Positions 34,853-43,686 of a stretch of 64,000 nucleotides of DNA are shown here, one piece after another. Below the pieces are notes generated by a model that had not been told where the DNA came from, did not search any database, and saw only the letters and a program-made list of their open reading frames with translations. The position numbers and the translations under genes were made by a program. How positions within the stretch are numbered: position 1 is the stretch's first letter; the number at the start of each line of letters is the position of its first letter. Location: positions 62,001 through 126,000 of the forward strand of contig NZ_VOAK01000024.1 in NCBI RefSeq assembly GCF_007859075.1, given 5' to 3'. The DNA comes from Gemmobacter aquaticus. GTDB lineage: Bacteria > Pseudomonadota > Alphaproteobacteria > Rhodobacterales > Rhodobacteraceae.

Positions 34853-35685
34853 ACGATCTGCCCGAGGATGAGCGCGAGCGTGCCGAATCCATAGTGCGGG
34901 ACCAGAAGCGCTTTCGTTTGACGGGGCGCGAACTCTGGCTGACGCAGCTTAGCCCTGACGGCAGACTGTTGGTGCGAATTGCTCTCTACTGCGCGATCAT
35001 CGTCTTCCTCGGCTTCTGCACCTTTCGTGGTTTGATCGGCGGCAGCACCACCAGCTGGAACCAGCGGCTGACGGTGATCGTTGACACACCTGCGGGTGAG
35101 GTGCGCGGCTCTTCGGTCGTCAAGATTTCCAAGACCGAAACGATGGGTCCGCTGGTCCTTATGGAAGCGCGCGGCGTTAGCAGTAAGACTCGCGGCGAGG
35201 CGGTAGCGCTGGAGGTTCTGCCGGGGCGATGGCTGTTTGCGTTGCTGTCGGGGGATGACGACGGCAAGGGGAACGCAGGCCAGTTGGTCTACCACGCCTT
35301 TCGATTGGGAGAGGGGCGCGAGCTCGGCACCAGAAGCTACAGATCGAACATGCACGACTTGCGCGCGCAGCCACGGGACACGCCCGCGCCAATCCCGCCC
35401 GAGGCATACCCGGTGCTGGTGACCTTTGACGACATCACCAAGCCCGAAACCGTACGCAAGGTCGATCCGTCCAACCTCGCCGCGACTTTTGGTGAGGGTG
35501 TGCGCCTTCGGGGCATGACGTTAGAGGTGACGCGTGACGGCGTTACGGAAGGCAAACTGGAAGGGCTTTTGAAGTGGATACGGAGGCACCCCGAACCACA
35601 CCTTATGCCGGGTGATGGTCGGATATCCGATATCCCATTCGCGATGACATTAGCTCATGGCGATTTCTTGGCGGCACCACAATAA
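34849..35685 (+). CDS. Unknown single-pass membrane protein coupled to ArsR-type gene
   Basis: The 278-residue protein is not recognised. Residues about 42-62 form one transmembrane helix (RIALYCAIIVFLGFCTF). The larger C-terminal part is predicted outside, with beta-rich stretches (QRLTVIVDTPAGEVRGSSVVKI, split in reading). The start is TTG at 34849, overlapping the ArsR-type stop, with GAGG seven bases upstream and no later ATG near the N-terminus. The mature part ends in MTLAHGDFLAAPQ. Base composition is ordinary. The pairing with a regulator suggests a regulated envelope function, unproven. Confidence 0.75.
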   Translation: MNDLPEDERERAESIVRDQKRFRLTGRELWLTQLSPDGRLLVRIALYCAIIVFLGFCTFRGLIGGSTTSWNQRLTVIVDTPAGEVRGSSVVKISKTETMGPLVLMEARGVSSKTRGEAVALEVLPGRWLFALLSGDDDGKGNAGQLVYHAFRLGEGRELGTRSYRSNMHDLRAQPRDTPAPIPPEAYPVLVTFDDITKPETVRKVDPSNLAATFGEGVRLRGMTLEVTRDGVTEGKLEGLLKWIRRHPEPHLMPGDGRISDIPFAMTLAHGDFLAAPQ

Positions 35686-35743
35686 AGTCCAAACCATTGT
35701 TAAGCGGCAAACCTCGTCCACTGGCCCGGCAACCAACCCTCCC

Positions 35744-36610
35744 CTAGCCCTTGCCCGCCAGATGCCTCGCCCAAAGATCAGGGCGGCGCTCGGCGGTCAG
35801 GCGTTCGGCCTCGGACTGGCGCCATTTTGCGATCTCGGCGTGGTTGCCCGACAGCAGCACCGGCGGGATCTCGCGGCCCTCCCAGACGGGCGGGCGGGTG
35901 TATTGCGGATGTTCCAGCAAGGTGCCGGAAAAGCTTTCCTCCTCGGTCGAGGCGTGGTTGCCCAAGACCCCGGGGATCAGCCGCACGGTGGCGTCGATCA
36001 TCGCTTGCGCCGCGATCTCGCCCCCGGTCATCACGAAATCGCCCAAGGACACTTCCTCGATCCCATAGGCATCGATCACGCGCTGATCGACGCCCTCGAA
36101 CCGACCGCAGAGCAGCGTCACCCCGTCAGCCGCCGCCCAGCGGCGCGCCGTCTCCTGCGAGAAGGGCCGCCCGCGCGGGCTAAGGAATACCACGGGCCAG
36201 CGTGCCCGGTCTGCCGGTGCCCCCTGCCCCGCCTGCGTCAAGGCGCGCGCAACAACATCGGCGCGCAGCACCATCCCCGCGCCACCACCGGCGGGCGTGT
36301 CATCGACGTTACGATGCTTGCCCTCGCCAAACGGGCGCAGGTCGATGGTGTCCAGCGACCACAGACCCATCGCCAGTGCCTTGCCGGTCAGCGACAGGCC
36401 CAGAACACCGGGAAAGGCTTCGGGGAACAGGGTGATGATCCGCGCGCACCACGCGCCCTTTACCCGCTGCGGCGCCATCAGGTCGCGGGGCTGCAGGCTG
36501 GCCGAGATGGTCAGCCGGCCATGGCTTTTCCGGGGCGGGGCCGGAGGGGCATCCACGGGCGTGGCGCCCTCTGGCGTGGCGTCCTTTGGCGTGTCGGGCG
36601 TCTGTGTCAT
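35744..36610 (-). CDS. trmD: tRNA (guanine-N1)-methyltransferase
   Basis: TrmD makes m1G37 in tRNAs reading CNN codons and prevents frameshifting. The 288-residue protein contains the SPOUT trefoil-knot sequence with [27 protein letters not shown] and a C-terminal domain ([12 protein letters not shown]). Residues 1-55 form a Pro/Ala-rich extension before the usual start ([13 protein letters not shown]). The start could be later, but [10 protein letters not shown] in the extension resembles other Rhodobacteraceae TrmD N-termini. It is the last gene of the ffh operon; rplS, which often follows trmD, is not here. Confidence 0.95.
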   Translation of the reverse strand: MTQTPDTPKDATPEGATPVDAPPAPPRKSHGRLTISASLQPRDLMAPQRVKGAWCARIITLFPEAFPGVLGLSLTGKALAMGLWSLDTIDLRPFGEGKHRNVDDTPAGGGAGMVLRADVVARALTQAGQGAPADRARWPVVFLSPRGRPFSQETARRWAAADGVTLLCGRFEGVDQRVIDAYGIEEVSLGDFVMTGGEIAAQAMIDATVRLIPGVLGNHASTEEESFSGTLLEHPQYTRPPVWEGREIPPVLLSGNHAEIAKWRQSEAERLTAERRPDLWARHLAGKG

Positions 36611-36664
36611 GGCGCGGATTCTAGGACAAAGCCCTGCCGAAGGCAAAGCTGGAAATGCCGGACC

Positions 36665-37588
36665 TCAGGTTCCCTCGGCCGCCAGCGGGGCGAGCGAGCG
36701 GTTCATCGCGATCAGCCGCGCCAGCGCCTCGGCCGCGGGGCCATCAGCGCCACGACGCGCGGCTTCCAGCGCCGCCTGGTTCGGGCATTCGCCCCAGGCA
36801 TCGACATGCTGGTCCAGAAGGTCGCGGCAGCGTTCCGCAAAAAGCCGCAGCAGCGCCGAATCCCGCCCCGCCACACGCAGCGCCACCACCGGAACCGCCC
36901 GGCCCGCACAGGCCTCGACCGTCTGGGGGGACGTCGCATGCAGGATGATTGCCCGGCGCAGAACACCCGGCGCGGGATCGGCCCCCTGCAGCCGCGCCTG
37001 AAGACAATCGAACAGATCATCCGGGGCCACATGGGGCGCCAGAGCCGTCAGATGGGCAGAGATCGTCTCAATGGCGGTGGTATCGGGAAGATCCATCAGC
37101 GGCTGCAGCATCCGGTCGGCCATCATCCGGCGATCCGCGCGGGCGACGGGGTCGATCATGCTTGCATCAAGCGCATGGATACTGGCCAGCGCCTGATCCA
37201 GAAACAGCTCCATCGCGCCATCCTGCCCGACAGGCCAGGCAAGTCGCCCCAAGGCCACCGCACCAATCGACAGCGCAACCGGCAACCATGCGGGGATGTC
37301 GGGCATCAGGTCGGTTACACCGGCAAAGCCACGGCCGATGCCAAAGCACACCAGAACCAGCACGATCTGCACGATGACCCGAACCACCAGCGCAAACCAG
37401 GCATCCGGGCGTTGCCAGTCAATCAAGTTGCCCGGCCAGTCCTGCGGACGCAGGACGATCAGCCACAAAAGAAAGATAGCGACGAAAACGGGAACCACCG
37501 CCAGACCCGCACCGCCGAGTCCGGCAAGCAAGGGTCCGATGTAAAGTAAACCCGTCGCGCCCTGAACTATGCGCAAGCGGTAAATCAT
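36665..37588 (-). CDS. Unknown membrane protein between rimM and trmD
   Basis: The 307-residue protein is not recognised. Four hydrophobic segments (about 12-27, 30-45, 65-85 and 98-118) form an N-terminal membrane part. A soluble helical C-terminus of about 190 residues follows, with ARADRRMMADRMLQP and a cluster of Cys (CAGR, CRDLL, GECPN). The gene sits among translation genes in the same direction, with gaps of 62 and 54 bases. Its start at 37588 is the first ATG of the open frame. It may be read from the operon without sharing function. Confidence 0.75.
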   Translation of the reverse strand: MIYRLRIVQGATGLLYIGPLLAGLGGAGLAVVPVFVAIFLLWLIVLRPQDWPGNLIDWQRPDAWFALVVRVIVQIVLVLVCFGIGRGFAGVTDLMPDIPAWLPVALSIGAVALGRLAWPVGQDGAMELFLDQALASIHALDASMIDPVARADRRMMADRMLQPLMDLPDTTAIETISAHLTALAPHVAPDDLFDCLQARLQGADPAPGVLRRAIILHATSPQTVEACAGRAVPVVALRVAGRDSALLRLFAERCRDLLDQHVDAWGECPNQAALEAARRGADGPAAEALARLIAMNRSLAPLAAEGT

Positions 37589-37650
37589 TGCTCTGCCCCG
37601 ATGTGGCTTATTGCCATTCTATGGCGATCAGAGTGAACCTTTTCAGGTGT

Positions 37651-38160
37651 TTAGTCCAGTCCTTCCGGCAGATCGGCGATCAAAATACCGGCCGAAAGGT
37701 CAACCGTGGGCACATTTGCGAAGGTGAAGGGCAGCAGAACCGCGCCTTTTCGCACCGGGACGTGTATCTCGAGGATATCGCCCGCGCCATGATTGTGAAC
37801 CGCCAGCACCCGACCGATGACTGCCCCGCCGGGGTCGCGCACCTCAAGCCCGATCAGGTCGGCGTGATAGAACTCGTCATCGGGCAGTCTGGGCAGGCGG
37901 GCGCGGTCAGCATAGAGGTTGGTGCCCTTCAGGGCATCGGCCTCTTCCTTGGTCGCCACGCCCGAAAGGCGGGCGCCCAGCCCTCCCGACAGGGGCCGCG
38001 TCAGCTTGACCTTGAAGCTGCGGCTGCCGTCCTCGGTAAAAAGAGGGCCGTAATCGGCGATGGCGGCGGGTTCGGCACAAAAGCTTTTCAGACGCACTTC
38101 GCCCTGCACGCCAAAGGCACCGGCGATGGCCCCAACGCAGACGCGATCCGGGTTGGTCAT
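37651..38160 (-). CDS. rimM: Ribosome maturation factor RimM
   Basis: RimM binds ribosomal protein S19 and the 30S head during assembly. The 169-residue protein has the N-terminal [19 protein letters not shown] barrel motif, the middle [16 protein letters not shown], and the C-terminal PRC-barrel with [16 protein letters not shown]. It is placed after bluB with a 1-base gap. rpsP-rimM-trmD is a very common order in bacteria, here with two insertions. Confidence 0.95.
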   Translation of the reverse strand: MTNPDRVCVGAIAGAFGVQGEVRLKSFCAEPAAIADYGPLFTEDGSRSFKVKLTRPLSGGLGARLSGVATKEEADALKGTNLYADRARLPRLPDDEFYHADLIGLEVRDPGGAVIGRVLAVHNHGAGDILEIHVPVRKGAVLLPFTFANVPTVDLSAGILIADLPEGLD

Positions 38161-38161
38161 G

Positions 38162-38794
38162 TCAGCGGCTCTCCATGATCAGGGTTGCGGCGCGATCTTC
38201 CCAGCCCAGACGCTCAAGCTCGGGCGTGTCGCATTCGGCGGCGGGAAGTCCCACGCAGAGGTGGCCGATGAAGCGCCAGCCTTCGGGGGCGGCCAGATCG
38301 CGGGTCAATTGATCGGGGTCGAGGATCGACACCCAGCCGAGGCCAAGCCCCTCGGCCCGCAGCGCGAGCCAGAAGAGGTTGATCGCGCCCACGACCGAAT
38401 AGGCCCGTGCCTCGGGCATGGTGCCCGCACCAAGCCCCGCACCCTTGGCGGTGGTGTCGTCACAAAAGACCGCGATCTGGACAGGTGCCTCGCGCAGGCC
38501 CTCAAGTTTCAGCCGGGCATAGAGCGCGGCTCGCTCGCCCTCGTAGCAGGCAAGGGCACGCGCGTTGCTGGCCTCGAAATTCCGCATCAGGGCGGCACGG
38601 GCATCAGGGCTTTCAACCCGGATCAGCCGCCAAGGTTCGCTCAAGCCCACCGAGGGGGCAAGCGTGAAGGCGCGAAGGCAGCGGTCAAGGACCGCTGCCT
38701 CCACGGGATCGGTGCGAAAGCGGCGCACGTCACGCCGCCAGCGCATCAGTTCCCAAAGGTTCTCCCGAAACTCCGGGCTGAACCTGTCCTGCAT
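38162..38794 (-). CDS. bluB: 5,6-dimethylbenzimidazole synthase
   Basis: BluB cleaves reduced FMN with oxygen to form the lower ligand of vitamin B12. The 210-residue protein has the nitroreductase-like fold with [31 protein letters not shown], and [24 protein letters not shown]. These match BluB rather than a general nitroreductase. The ATG at 38794 lacks a strong ribosome site; GTG at 38812, overlapping the rpsP stop and preceded by GGAAGA, is an alternative that would couple the two. Its placement between rpsP and rimM is unusual among bacteria. Confidence 0.88.
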   Translation of the reverse strand: MQDRFSPEFRENLWELMRWRRDVRRFRTDPVEAAVLDRCLRAFTLAPSVGLSEPWRLIRVESPDARAALMRNFEASNARALACYEGERAALYARLKLEGLREAPVQIAVFCDDTTAKGAGLGAGTMPEARAYSVVGAINLFWLALRAEGLGLGWVSILDPDQLTRDLAAPEGWRFIGHLCVGLPAAECDTPELERLGWEDRAATLIMESR

Positions 38795-38808
38795 CGCAGG
38801 GGAACCGA

Positions 38809-39162
38809 TCACTCTTCCGCCGGAGCGGCCGCGCGGGCGGCTTTCTTGGCGGCACGCTCGGCCATGGCCTTGCCGGGGACGGCGGCCTTGGGGTTGTTGC
38901 GGGCGGTCTTTTCCTTCAGGCCGGCCGATTCCAGGAAACGAGCCACGCGGTCGGTCGGCTGCGCGCCCTGACCCAGCCAGTACTGCACGCGCTCGACGTT
39001 CAGCTTGACGCGGTCTTCGCTGTCCTTGGCCAGAAGCGGGTTGTAGGTGCCCAGCTTTTCAAGGAAGCGACCGTCACGCGGCATGCGCGAGTCGGTTGCG
39101 ACGATGGCGTAGAACGGGCGCTTTTTCGAGCCGCCACGGGCCAGACGGATTTTCATGGACAT
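38809..39162 (-). CDS. rpsP: 30S ribosomal protein S16
   Basis: The 117-residue protein has the S16 signature [20 protein letters not shown] mid region [19 protein letters not shown] and an Ala/Lys-rich C-terminal extension ([13 protein letters not shown]) follow; the extension is common in Alphaproteobacteria. GGAGA lies 8 bases upstream of the first ATG. It is the third ribosome-related gene of the ffh operon. Confidence 0.97.
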   Translation of the reverse strand: MSMKIRLARGGSKKRPFYAIVATDSRMPRDGRFLEKLGTYNPLLAKDSEDRVKLNVERVQYWLGQGAQPTDRVARFLESAGLKEKTARNNPKAAVPGKAMAERAAKKAARAAAPAEE

Positions 39163-39204
39163 GGGGTTTCTCCTTCGGTGTCCTTTGGGGGCGGGGATGC
39201 CGCC

Positions 39205-39513
39205 TTACTTCTGCAGTTTCTCGTGATGCCTGATGACTTCGCTGATGATGAAGTTCAGGAATTTCTTCGCAAAGGCCGGATCGAGATCGGCCTCCTGCGA
39301 AAGCCTCTCCAGCCGCTCGATCTGCCGCGCCTCACGCGCGGGGTCCGAGGGGGGAAGATCGTGACTGGCCTTCAGCCGGCCCACCGCTTGGGTGTGCTTG
39401 AACCGCTCGGCCAGCGTATAGACGAGGATCGCATCGAGCCGGTCGATGCTTTCGCGGTGTTCCTTCAGGATCGCGGCGGCGCGGCCCACGTGATCGGTCG
39501 TTGCGTCGGTCAT
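39205..39513 (-). CDS. Chorismate mutase (AroQ class)
   Basis: The 102-residue all-helical protein converts chorismate to prephenate, the entry to phenylalanine and tyrosine synthesis. Helix 1 carries the motif HRESIDRLDAILVYTLAERFK with the catalytic Arg pattern. The mid helix has GRLKASHDLPPSDPAREARQ, and a C-terminal KFLNFIISEVIRHH helix completes the AroQ pattern. It is a single-domain enzyme, not fused to prephenate dehydratase. Its start overlaps the GNAT stop by four bases. Confidence 0.93.
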   Translation of the reverse strand: MTDATTDHVGRAAAILKEHRESIDRLDAILVYTLAERFKHTQAVGRLKASHDLPPSDPAREARQIERLERLSQEADLDPAFAKKFLNFIISEVIRHHEKLQK

Positions 39514-40061
39514 TTCAGACTCTCCGGCGCGGGGTGACGGTAGACAAGGCAGGGCGGATCGCCGATCGACGCGGCTTGGGTGTCAATGGCCGCGCCCAAC
39601 CGTTCGGCAAGCACGCGCGAGCGCATGTTGTCGGGCGCGACATAGGACACGGCAGTCGGCCAGCCGAGCACGTCATATGCATAGCCGCGCGCGGCCTGCG
39701 CGGCCTCGAAAGCGATGCCCTTACCCTCGGCCGTAGGGTTCCAGACGGTCCAGCCGATCTCGGGTTCGGGCCAGGTGGCGGGACACCAGGGTCCGGTCAT
39801 TCCAAGCGGCGTGTCATCGCCCTTCATCTGAAAGACGAACATGCCAAAGCCCTTGAGCACCCAATGGCCGATCATATGGCCAAAGGCACGCCAGGTATTC
39901 GACAGGTCATAATCGCCGCTGCGGATGAAGCGCGCCCGGTCAGAGGCCAGCATCGCGTTGAAGGCCGGCCAGTCCGACGCCTGCGGCGCGCGCAGGATCA
40001 GACGCCCGGTTTCGAGAACCGGCACACCTGACAGCGAGGGCTGGACGGCGGCTTGCATCAT
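39510..40061 (-). CDS. GNAT family N-acetyltransferase (RimJ/RimL-like)
   Basis: The 183-residue acetyltransferase has LETGRLILRAPQASDW at the start and the acetyl-CoA segment NPTAEGKGIAFEAAQAARGYAYD. YVAPDNMRSRVLAERLGA lies near the end. These are typical of RimJ/RimL-type GNATs, which often modify ribosomal proteins or other N-termini; the substrate is unknown. Tandem ATGs at 40061 and 40058 overlap the ffh stop. It is co-translated with ffh and chorismate mutase. Confidence 0.88.
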   Translation of the reverse strand: MMQAAVQPSLSGVPVLETGRLILRAPQASDWPAFNAMLASDRARFIRSGDYDLSNTWRAFGHMIGHWVLKGFGMFVFQMKGDDTPLGMTGPWCPATWPEPEIGWTVWNPTAEGKGIAFEAAQAARGYAYDVLGWPTAVSYVAPDNMRSRVLAERLGAAIDTQAASIGDPPCLVYRHPAPESLK

Positions 40062-41563
40062 TTCTTCTTCATCAGCCCCGACAGACCCGAGGGCAGCGAC
40101 ATGCCGCGTGGCAGACCGCCCATCCCACCCATGCCCGGCATCCCGCCCATTCCCGATTTCATCGCGCGGGCGGCGTCTTCCAGCTGGGCCGGGTCCATGT
40201 TCTTCAGGTCGGGCATGCCGCCCTTGCCCATCATTGCCTTGGCGACCTGCTTCATCATGCCGCCCTTGCCCATCTTCTTCATCATGTCCGCCATCTGCTT
40301 GTGCTGTTTCAGCAGACGGTTCAGTTCAGACACTTCGAGCCCCGCGCCGGCCGCGATCCGCTTCTTGCGGCTGGCCTGCAGCAGATCGGGGTTGGCCCGC
40401 TCTTTCTTGGTCATCGAGTTGATCAGCGCGATCTGGCGGCGCAGCATACGATCGTCAAAGCCCGCCTCTTCCGCGGCGCGGGCCATCTTGCCCATGCCCG
40501 GAAGCATGCCCATGACGCCCTGCATGCCGCCCATCTTCAGCATCTGGTCAAGCTGCGACTTCAGGTCGTTCATGTTGAACAGACCCTTGGCAAAGCGCTT
40601 GGCCATGCGTTCGGCCTGTTCGGCCTCAAACGTCTCGCGCGCCTTTTCGACAAGCGCCACGATGTCGCCCATGCCGAGGATGCGGCCCGCAACCCGTTCC
40701 GGCTCGAACGCGTCGATCGCGTCCATCTTCTCGCCCAGACCCACGAAGCGGATGGGCTTGCCGGTCACGGCGCGCATCGAGAGCGCAGCACCGCCGCGTC
40801 CGTCACCGTCCATCCGCGTCAGCACGACGCCCGAGATGCCGACCTTGGCGTTGAACTCGGTGGCGACATTCACGGCATCCTGACCGGTCAGACCATCAAC
40901 CACCAGAAGCGTCTCGCGCGGTTCGGCGATGTCGCGCACCGCCTGCACCTCGTCCATCAGCACTTCGTCGATATGCAGACGTCCGGCGGTGTCAAGAAAC
41001 AGCACGTCATAGCCGCCAAAGGCCGCCTGCTGCTTGGCGCGCTTTGCGATCTGGACCGCGCTTTCGCCTTTGACGATCGGCAGGCTGTCCACGCCGATCT
41101 GGGTGCCCAGAATCGCCAGCTGCTCCATCGCGGCCGGGCGTTGGGTGTCGAGCGAGGCGAGAAGGACTTTCTTGCCGTTCTTTTCCTTCAGGCGCTTGGC
41201 AAGCTTTGCGGTCGTCGTGGTCTTGCCCGAGCCCTGCAGACCGACCATCAGCACCGTCGCGGGCGGATTGTCGATCTTGAGCGCATCGGCAGGCCCCTCA
41301 CCCGCCAGCACGCGCACCAGCTCGTCATGGACGATCTTGACCACCTGCTGGCCCGGCGTCACCGACTTGGTGACCGCCTGTCCCATGGCCTTCTGCTTGA
41401 CCGCCTTCACGAAATCCCGCGCGACGGGCAAGGAAACGTCCGCCTCAAGCAGCGCCACCCGCACTTCGCGCAGCGCGGTTTCGACATCGGCTTCGGACAG
41501 CGCACCCTGACGGGTCAGGCGCTCGAATACACCGCCAAGGCGTTCGGAAAGGGATTCGAACAT
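40058..41563 (-). CDS. ffh: Signal recognition particle protein Ffh
   Basis: Ffh binds signal sequences and 4.5S RNA and delivers nascent membrane proteins to FtsY. The 501-residue protein has the N domain (1-90) and the GTPase with GLQGSGKTTTTAKL (about 107), DTAGRLHIDE and TRMDGDGRGG. A Met-rich M domain (about 325-430) ends in a Gly/Met repeat tail (GMGGMPGMGGMGGLP). AGGAGA precedes the ATG at 41563. It heads the operon and has a probable promoter at 41701-41729. The 4.5S RNA gene is not in the window. Confidence 0.97.
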   Translation of the reverse strand: MFESLSERLGGVFERLTRQGALSEADVETALREVRVALLEADVSLPVARDFVKAVKQKAMGQAVTKSVTPGQQVVKIVHDELVRVLAGEGPADALKIDNPPATVLMVGLQGSGKTTTTAKLAKRLKEKNGKKVLLASLDTQRPAAMEQLAILGTQIGVDSLPIVKGESAVQIAKRAKQQAAFGGYDVLFLDTAGRLHIDEVLMDEVQAVRDIAEPRETLLVVDGLTGQDAVNVATEFNAKVGISGVVLTRMDGDGRGGAALSMRAVTGKPIRFVGLGEKMDAIDAFEPERVAGRILGMGDIVALVEKARETFEAEQAERMAKRFAKGLFNMNDLKSQLDQMLKMGGMQGVMGMLPGMGKMARAAEEAGFDDRMLRRQIALINSMTKKERANPDLLQASRKKRIAAGAGLEVSELNRLLKQHKQMADMMKKMGKGGMMKQVAKAMMGKGGMPDLKNMDPAQLEDAARAMKSGMGGMPGMGGMGGLPRGMSLPSGLSGLMKKK

Positions 41564-41889
41564 GCGTCTTCTCCTGCGCCGGGCGCGATGCCCTGATGGC
41601 TCCAAGCGGTTTCGCACCCGTGGGCGCAACGCGCTGACGGATGGCGATCCCCGCAAATGCGATGGGACCGGAAGCACAGGCCTCCGGGGATTTGGGCCAG
41701 CACATAAGGCTATGCGGGCCCCGAGTCAACTATCACCACCTCAACCATCACGGCACAGCCCGGTGATCGCCGGGCATTAGGAAATGCTGAATCCGGGATG
41801 TGGAATTGCTTCCTTTTGGAATGGCTCAAATCTCGCCATCCTGCAGTCAGCCCGAAAGGTCCGGCGATGCGGATACGGAGAATCCCGAA
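41564..41889. other. 326-base divergent intergenic region
   Basis: This is the longest stretch without a gene. It contains a probable ffh promoter on the minus strand (41701-41729), which would give an mRNA leader of about 130 bases. It also has a 6-bp GCCCGG/CCGGGC hairpin at 41758-41775. The right end carries GGAG 9 bases before the monooxygenase ATG. I see no RNA gene, riboswitch fold or repeat. Confidence 0.55.
41701..41729 (-). promoter_or_regulatory. Probable sigma-70 promoter of the ffh operon
   Basis: On the minus strand TTGACT (41724-41729) and TATGTG (41701-41706) are separated by exactly 17 bases. No other good pair was seen upstream of ffh. Confidence 0.5.
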
Positions 41890-43161
41890 ATGACCCACGA
41901 ATCGACTGAGGTACTGGTCGTCGGCGCAGGACAGGCCGGCGTCGCGATGAGCGAGCACCTGACCCGCCTTGGCATCCCCCATCTGGTGCTGGAACGCGAC
42001 CGGATCGCTGAACGCTGGCGCACCGCCCGTTGGGATTCGCTGGTGGCAAACGGCCCGGCCTGGCACGACCGCTTTCCGGGAATGGAGTTCGCGGGCGACC
42101 CCGATGCCTTCGTGGGCAAGGATGCGGTGGCTGATTACTTTGCCGACTACGCCCGCAAGTTTGACGCCCCGATCCGCTGCGGGGTCGAGGTGCGCTCGGT
42201 GCGCCGCCTGACCGGCACTGCGGGTTTTCATGTAGAGACCTCGCAGGGCAGCATCGATGCGAAGTATGTGGTTGCGGCAACAGGCGCCTTTCAGGTGCCG
42301 GTGATCCCCCCGCTCGTGCCCGAAACACCGGGGCTGATGCAGCTTCATTCGAACGCCTATCGCAACCCCGACCAGCTGCCGCCGGGCGCGGTTCTGGTGG
42401 TTGGTGCGGGCTCTTCTGGCACGCAGATCGCCGAAGAGTTGATGCAGGCGGGCCGCAAGGTCTATCTCTCGGTCGGCCCCCACGGCCGCCCGCCCCGCGC
42501 CTATCGCGGTCGCGACTTCGTCTGGTGGCTGGGCGTGCTGAACAAATGGGAGGCCGACGCCACCCCCGGCGCCGAGCATATCACCATCGCCGTCAGCGGT
42601 GCGAATGGCGGCCATACGGTCGACTTCCGCAAGCTTGCGGCGCGCGGTATGACGTTGGTCGGCCGGGCGACCGAATGCAAGGACGGCTGCATGAGTTTTG
42701 CCCCGGATCTTGCCACCAACATCCGTGAGGGCGATGCAAACTACCTGGCAATTCTGGACGAGGCCGACGCCTGGGTTGAGCGCAACGGCCTGCCCTTGCC
42801 GCCGGAACCCGAAGCGCGCGTGATCGGCCCCGACCCCGACTGCATGACCGACCCGATCCTCAGCCTCGATCTGGCAAAGGCCGGGATCACAACGATCCTC
42901 TGGGCCACCGGCTACCGACAGGACTTTGGCTGGCTGCAGGTCGATGCTCTTGATGATCAGGGCAAACCCCGGCATCAACGCGGCGTCGCGGTCGAGCCCG
43001 GTATCTACTTTCTGGGCCTGCCCTTCCAGTCGCGCCGCGGATCATCCTTCATCTGGGGGGTCTGGCACGATGCAAAGTTCATCGCGGATCACATCGCCAG
43101 GCTGAACGGCTATCTTGCCTATCGTGGCCCTGCCCAATCCATCGACGCCGCCGCAGAATAA
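41890..43161 (+). CDS. Flavin-containing monooxygenase (NAD(P)/FAD-dependent, CzcO-like)
   Basis: The 423-residue flavoprotein has the FAD loop VVGAGQAGVAMSEHL near residue 11 and the NADPH loop VVGAGSSGTQIAEEL near 173. The family's LWATGYRQDF motif is near 337, and FQVPVIPPLVP sits between the domains. The ATG at 41890 starts MTHESTEVLVVG and has GGAG upstream. By family it inserts oxygen at a soft nucleophile (N or S) or into ketones. It is followed by a RidA protein after 13 bases, so the two probably act in one pathway. Confidence 0.87.
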   Translation: MTHESTEVLVVGAGQAGVAMSEHLTRLGIPHLVLERDRIAERWRTARWDSLVANGPAWHDRFPGMEFAGDPDAFVGKDAVADYFADYARKFDAPIRCGVEVRSVRRLTGTAGFHVETSQGSIDAKYVVAATGAFQVPVIPPLVPETPGLMQLHSNAYRNPDQLPPGAVLVVGAGSSGTQIAEELMQAGRKVYLSVGPHGRPPRAYRGRDFVWWLGVLNKWEADATPGAEHITIAVSGANGGHTVDFRKLAARGMTLVGRATECKDGCMSFAPDLATNIREGDANYLAILDEADAWVERNGLPLPPEPEARVIGPDPDCMTDPILSLDLAKAGITTILWATGYRQDFGWLQVDALDDQGKPRHQRGVAVEPGIYFLGLPFQSRRGSSFIWGVWHDAKFIADHIARLNGYLAYRGPAQSIDAAAE

Positions 43162-43174
43162 AAGGACCCATTCG

Positions 43175-43591
43175 ATGACCCATACCCGTTACCGCAAGTT
43201 CAACACGCGTGAGACCTACCCCGAACAGCGGCTCGACAACGATCTCTGCCAGGTCGTCGCAACCCACGGCGGCACGACGCTCTGGATGCGCGGCCAATGC
43301 CCGCAAGAGCTCGACACCGCGAAGAACCTCGCCTCGGCGGACCCGGTCGAGCAGACCCACAAAGTGATGCAGAACATCCGCCAGCTGATCGAAGAGGCCG
43401 GCGGCAAGATGGAACATCTGGTCAAGCTTGTGGTCTACCTCACTGATGTGCGCCACCGCGAGGCGGTCTACCGCACCATGGGCGAATACATCCGCGGCGT
43501 GCATCCGGTCTGCACGGGCCTGACGGTGGTGGCGCTCGCGCGTCCCGAATGGCTGGTCGAGATTGACGCAACCGCCGTCATCCCTGACTAG
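43175..43591 (+). CDS. RidA family protein (enamine/imine deaminase type)
   Basis: The 138-residue protein has the YjgF/YER057c/UK114 fold with LWMRGQCPQELDT, IRQLIEEAGGKMEHLVKLVVYL and RPEWLVEIDATAVI. RidA enzymes hydrolyse reactive imines; subgroup members (Rid4-7) act in specific catabolic pathways. The conserved Arg of RidA (near 105) aligns with the HPVCTGLTVVALARPEW segment. AAAGGA precedes the ATG at 43175. A terminator follows, but the next gene has the same direction. Confidence 0.87.
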   Translation: MTHTRYRKFNTRETYPEQRLDNDLCQVVATHGGTTLWMRGQCPQELDTAKNLASADPVEQTHKVMQNIRQLIEEAGGKMEHLVKLVVYLTDVRHREAVYRTMGEYIRGVHPVCTGLTVVALARPEWLVEIDATAVIPD

Positions 43592-43594
43592 ACC

Positions 43595-43623
43595 GGGCCG
43601 AGTTTCCGGCCCATTCTTCTTTT
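43595..43623 (+). terminator. Rho-independent terminator after the RidA gene
   Basis: GGGCCG, loop AGTTTC, CGGCCC, then ATTCTTCTTTT. It starts 4 bases after the stop codon. Confidence 0.85.
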
Positions 43624-43626
43624 CAC

Positions 43627-43665
43627 AAATATCCTCGGGGGTCCGGGGGCAGACAGCCCCCGGCG
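43627..43665 (+). repeat. Dispersed hairpin repeat, copy 1
   Basis: AATATCC, then GGGGGTCC, then a CCGGGGGC/GCCCCCGG hairpin (43643-43663) and CGC. The same order of elements appears in reverse orientation at 60981-61016, which indicates an intergenic repeat family. Confidence 0.7.
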
Positions 43666-43686
43666 CTCTCAATCCAAAGGCATCGC

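Noticed and set aside
35657-37549. 630-residue plus-strand frame opposite trmD and the membrane protein
   Set aside because: Low-complexity, Arg/Gln/His-rich composition typical of antisense frames in GC-rich DNA; trmD is certain on the other strand.
38162-38794. General nitroreductase instead of BluB
   Set aside because: The N-terminal RRDVRRF block and the GLSEPWRLI segment fit BluB better, though biochemical proof is lacking.
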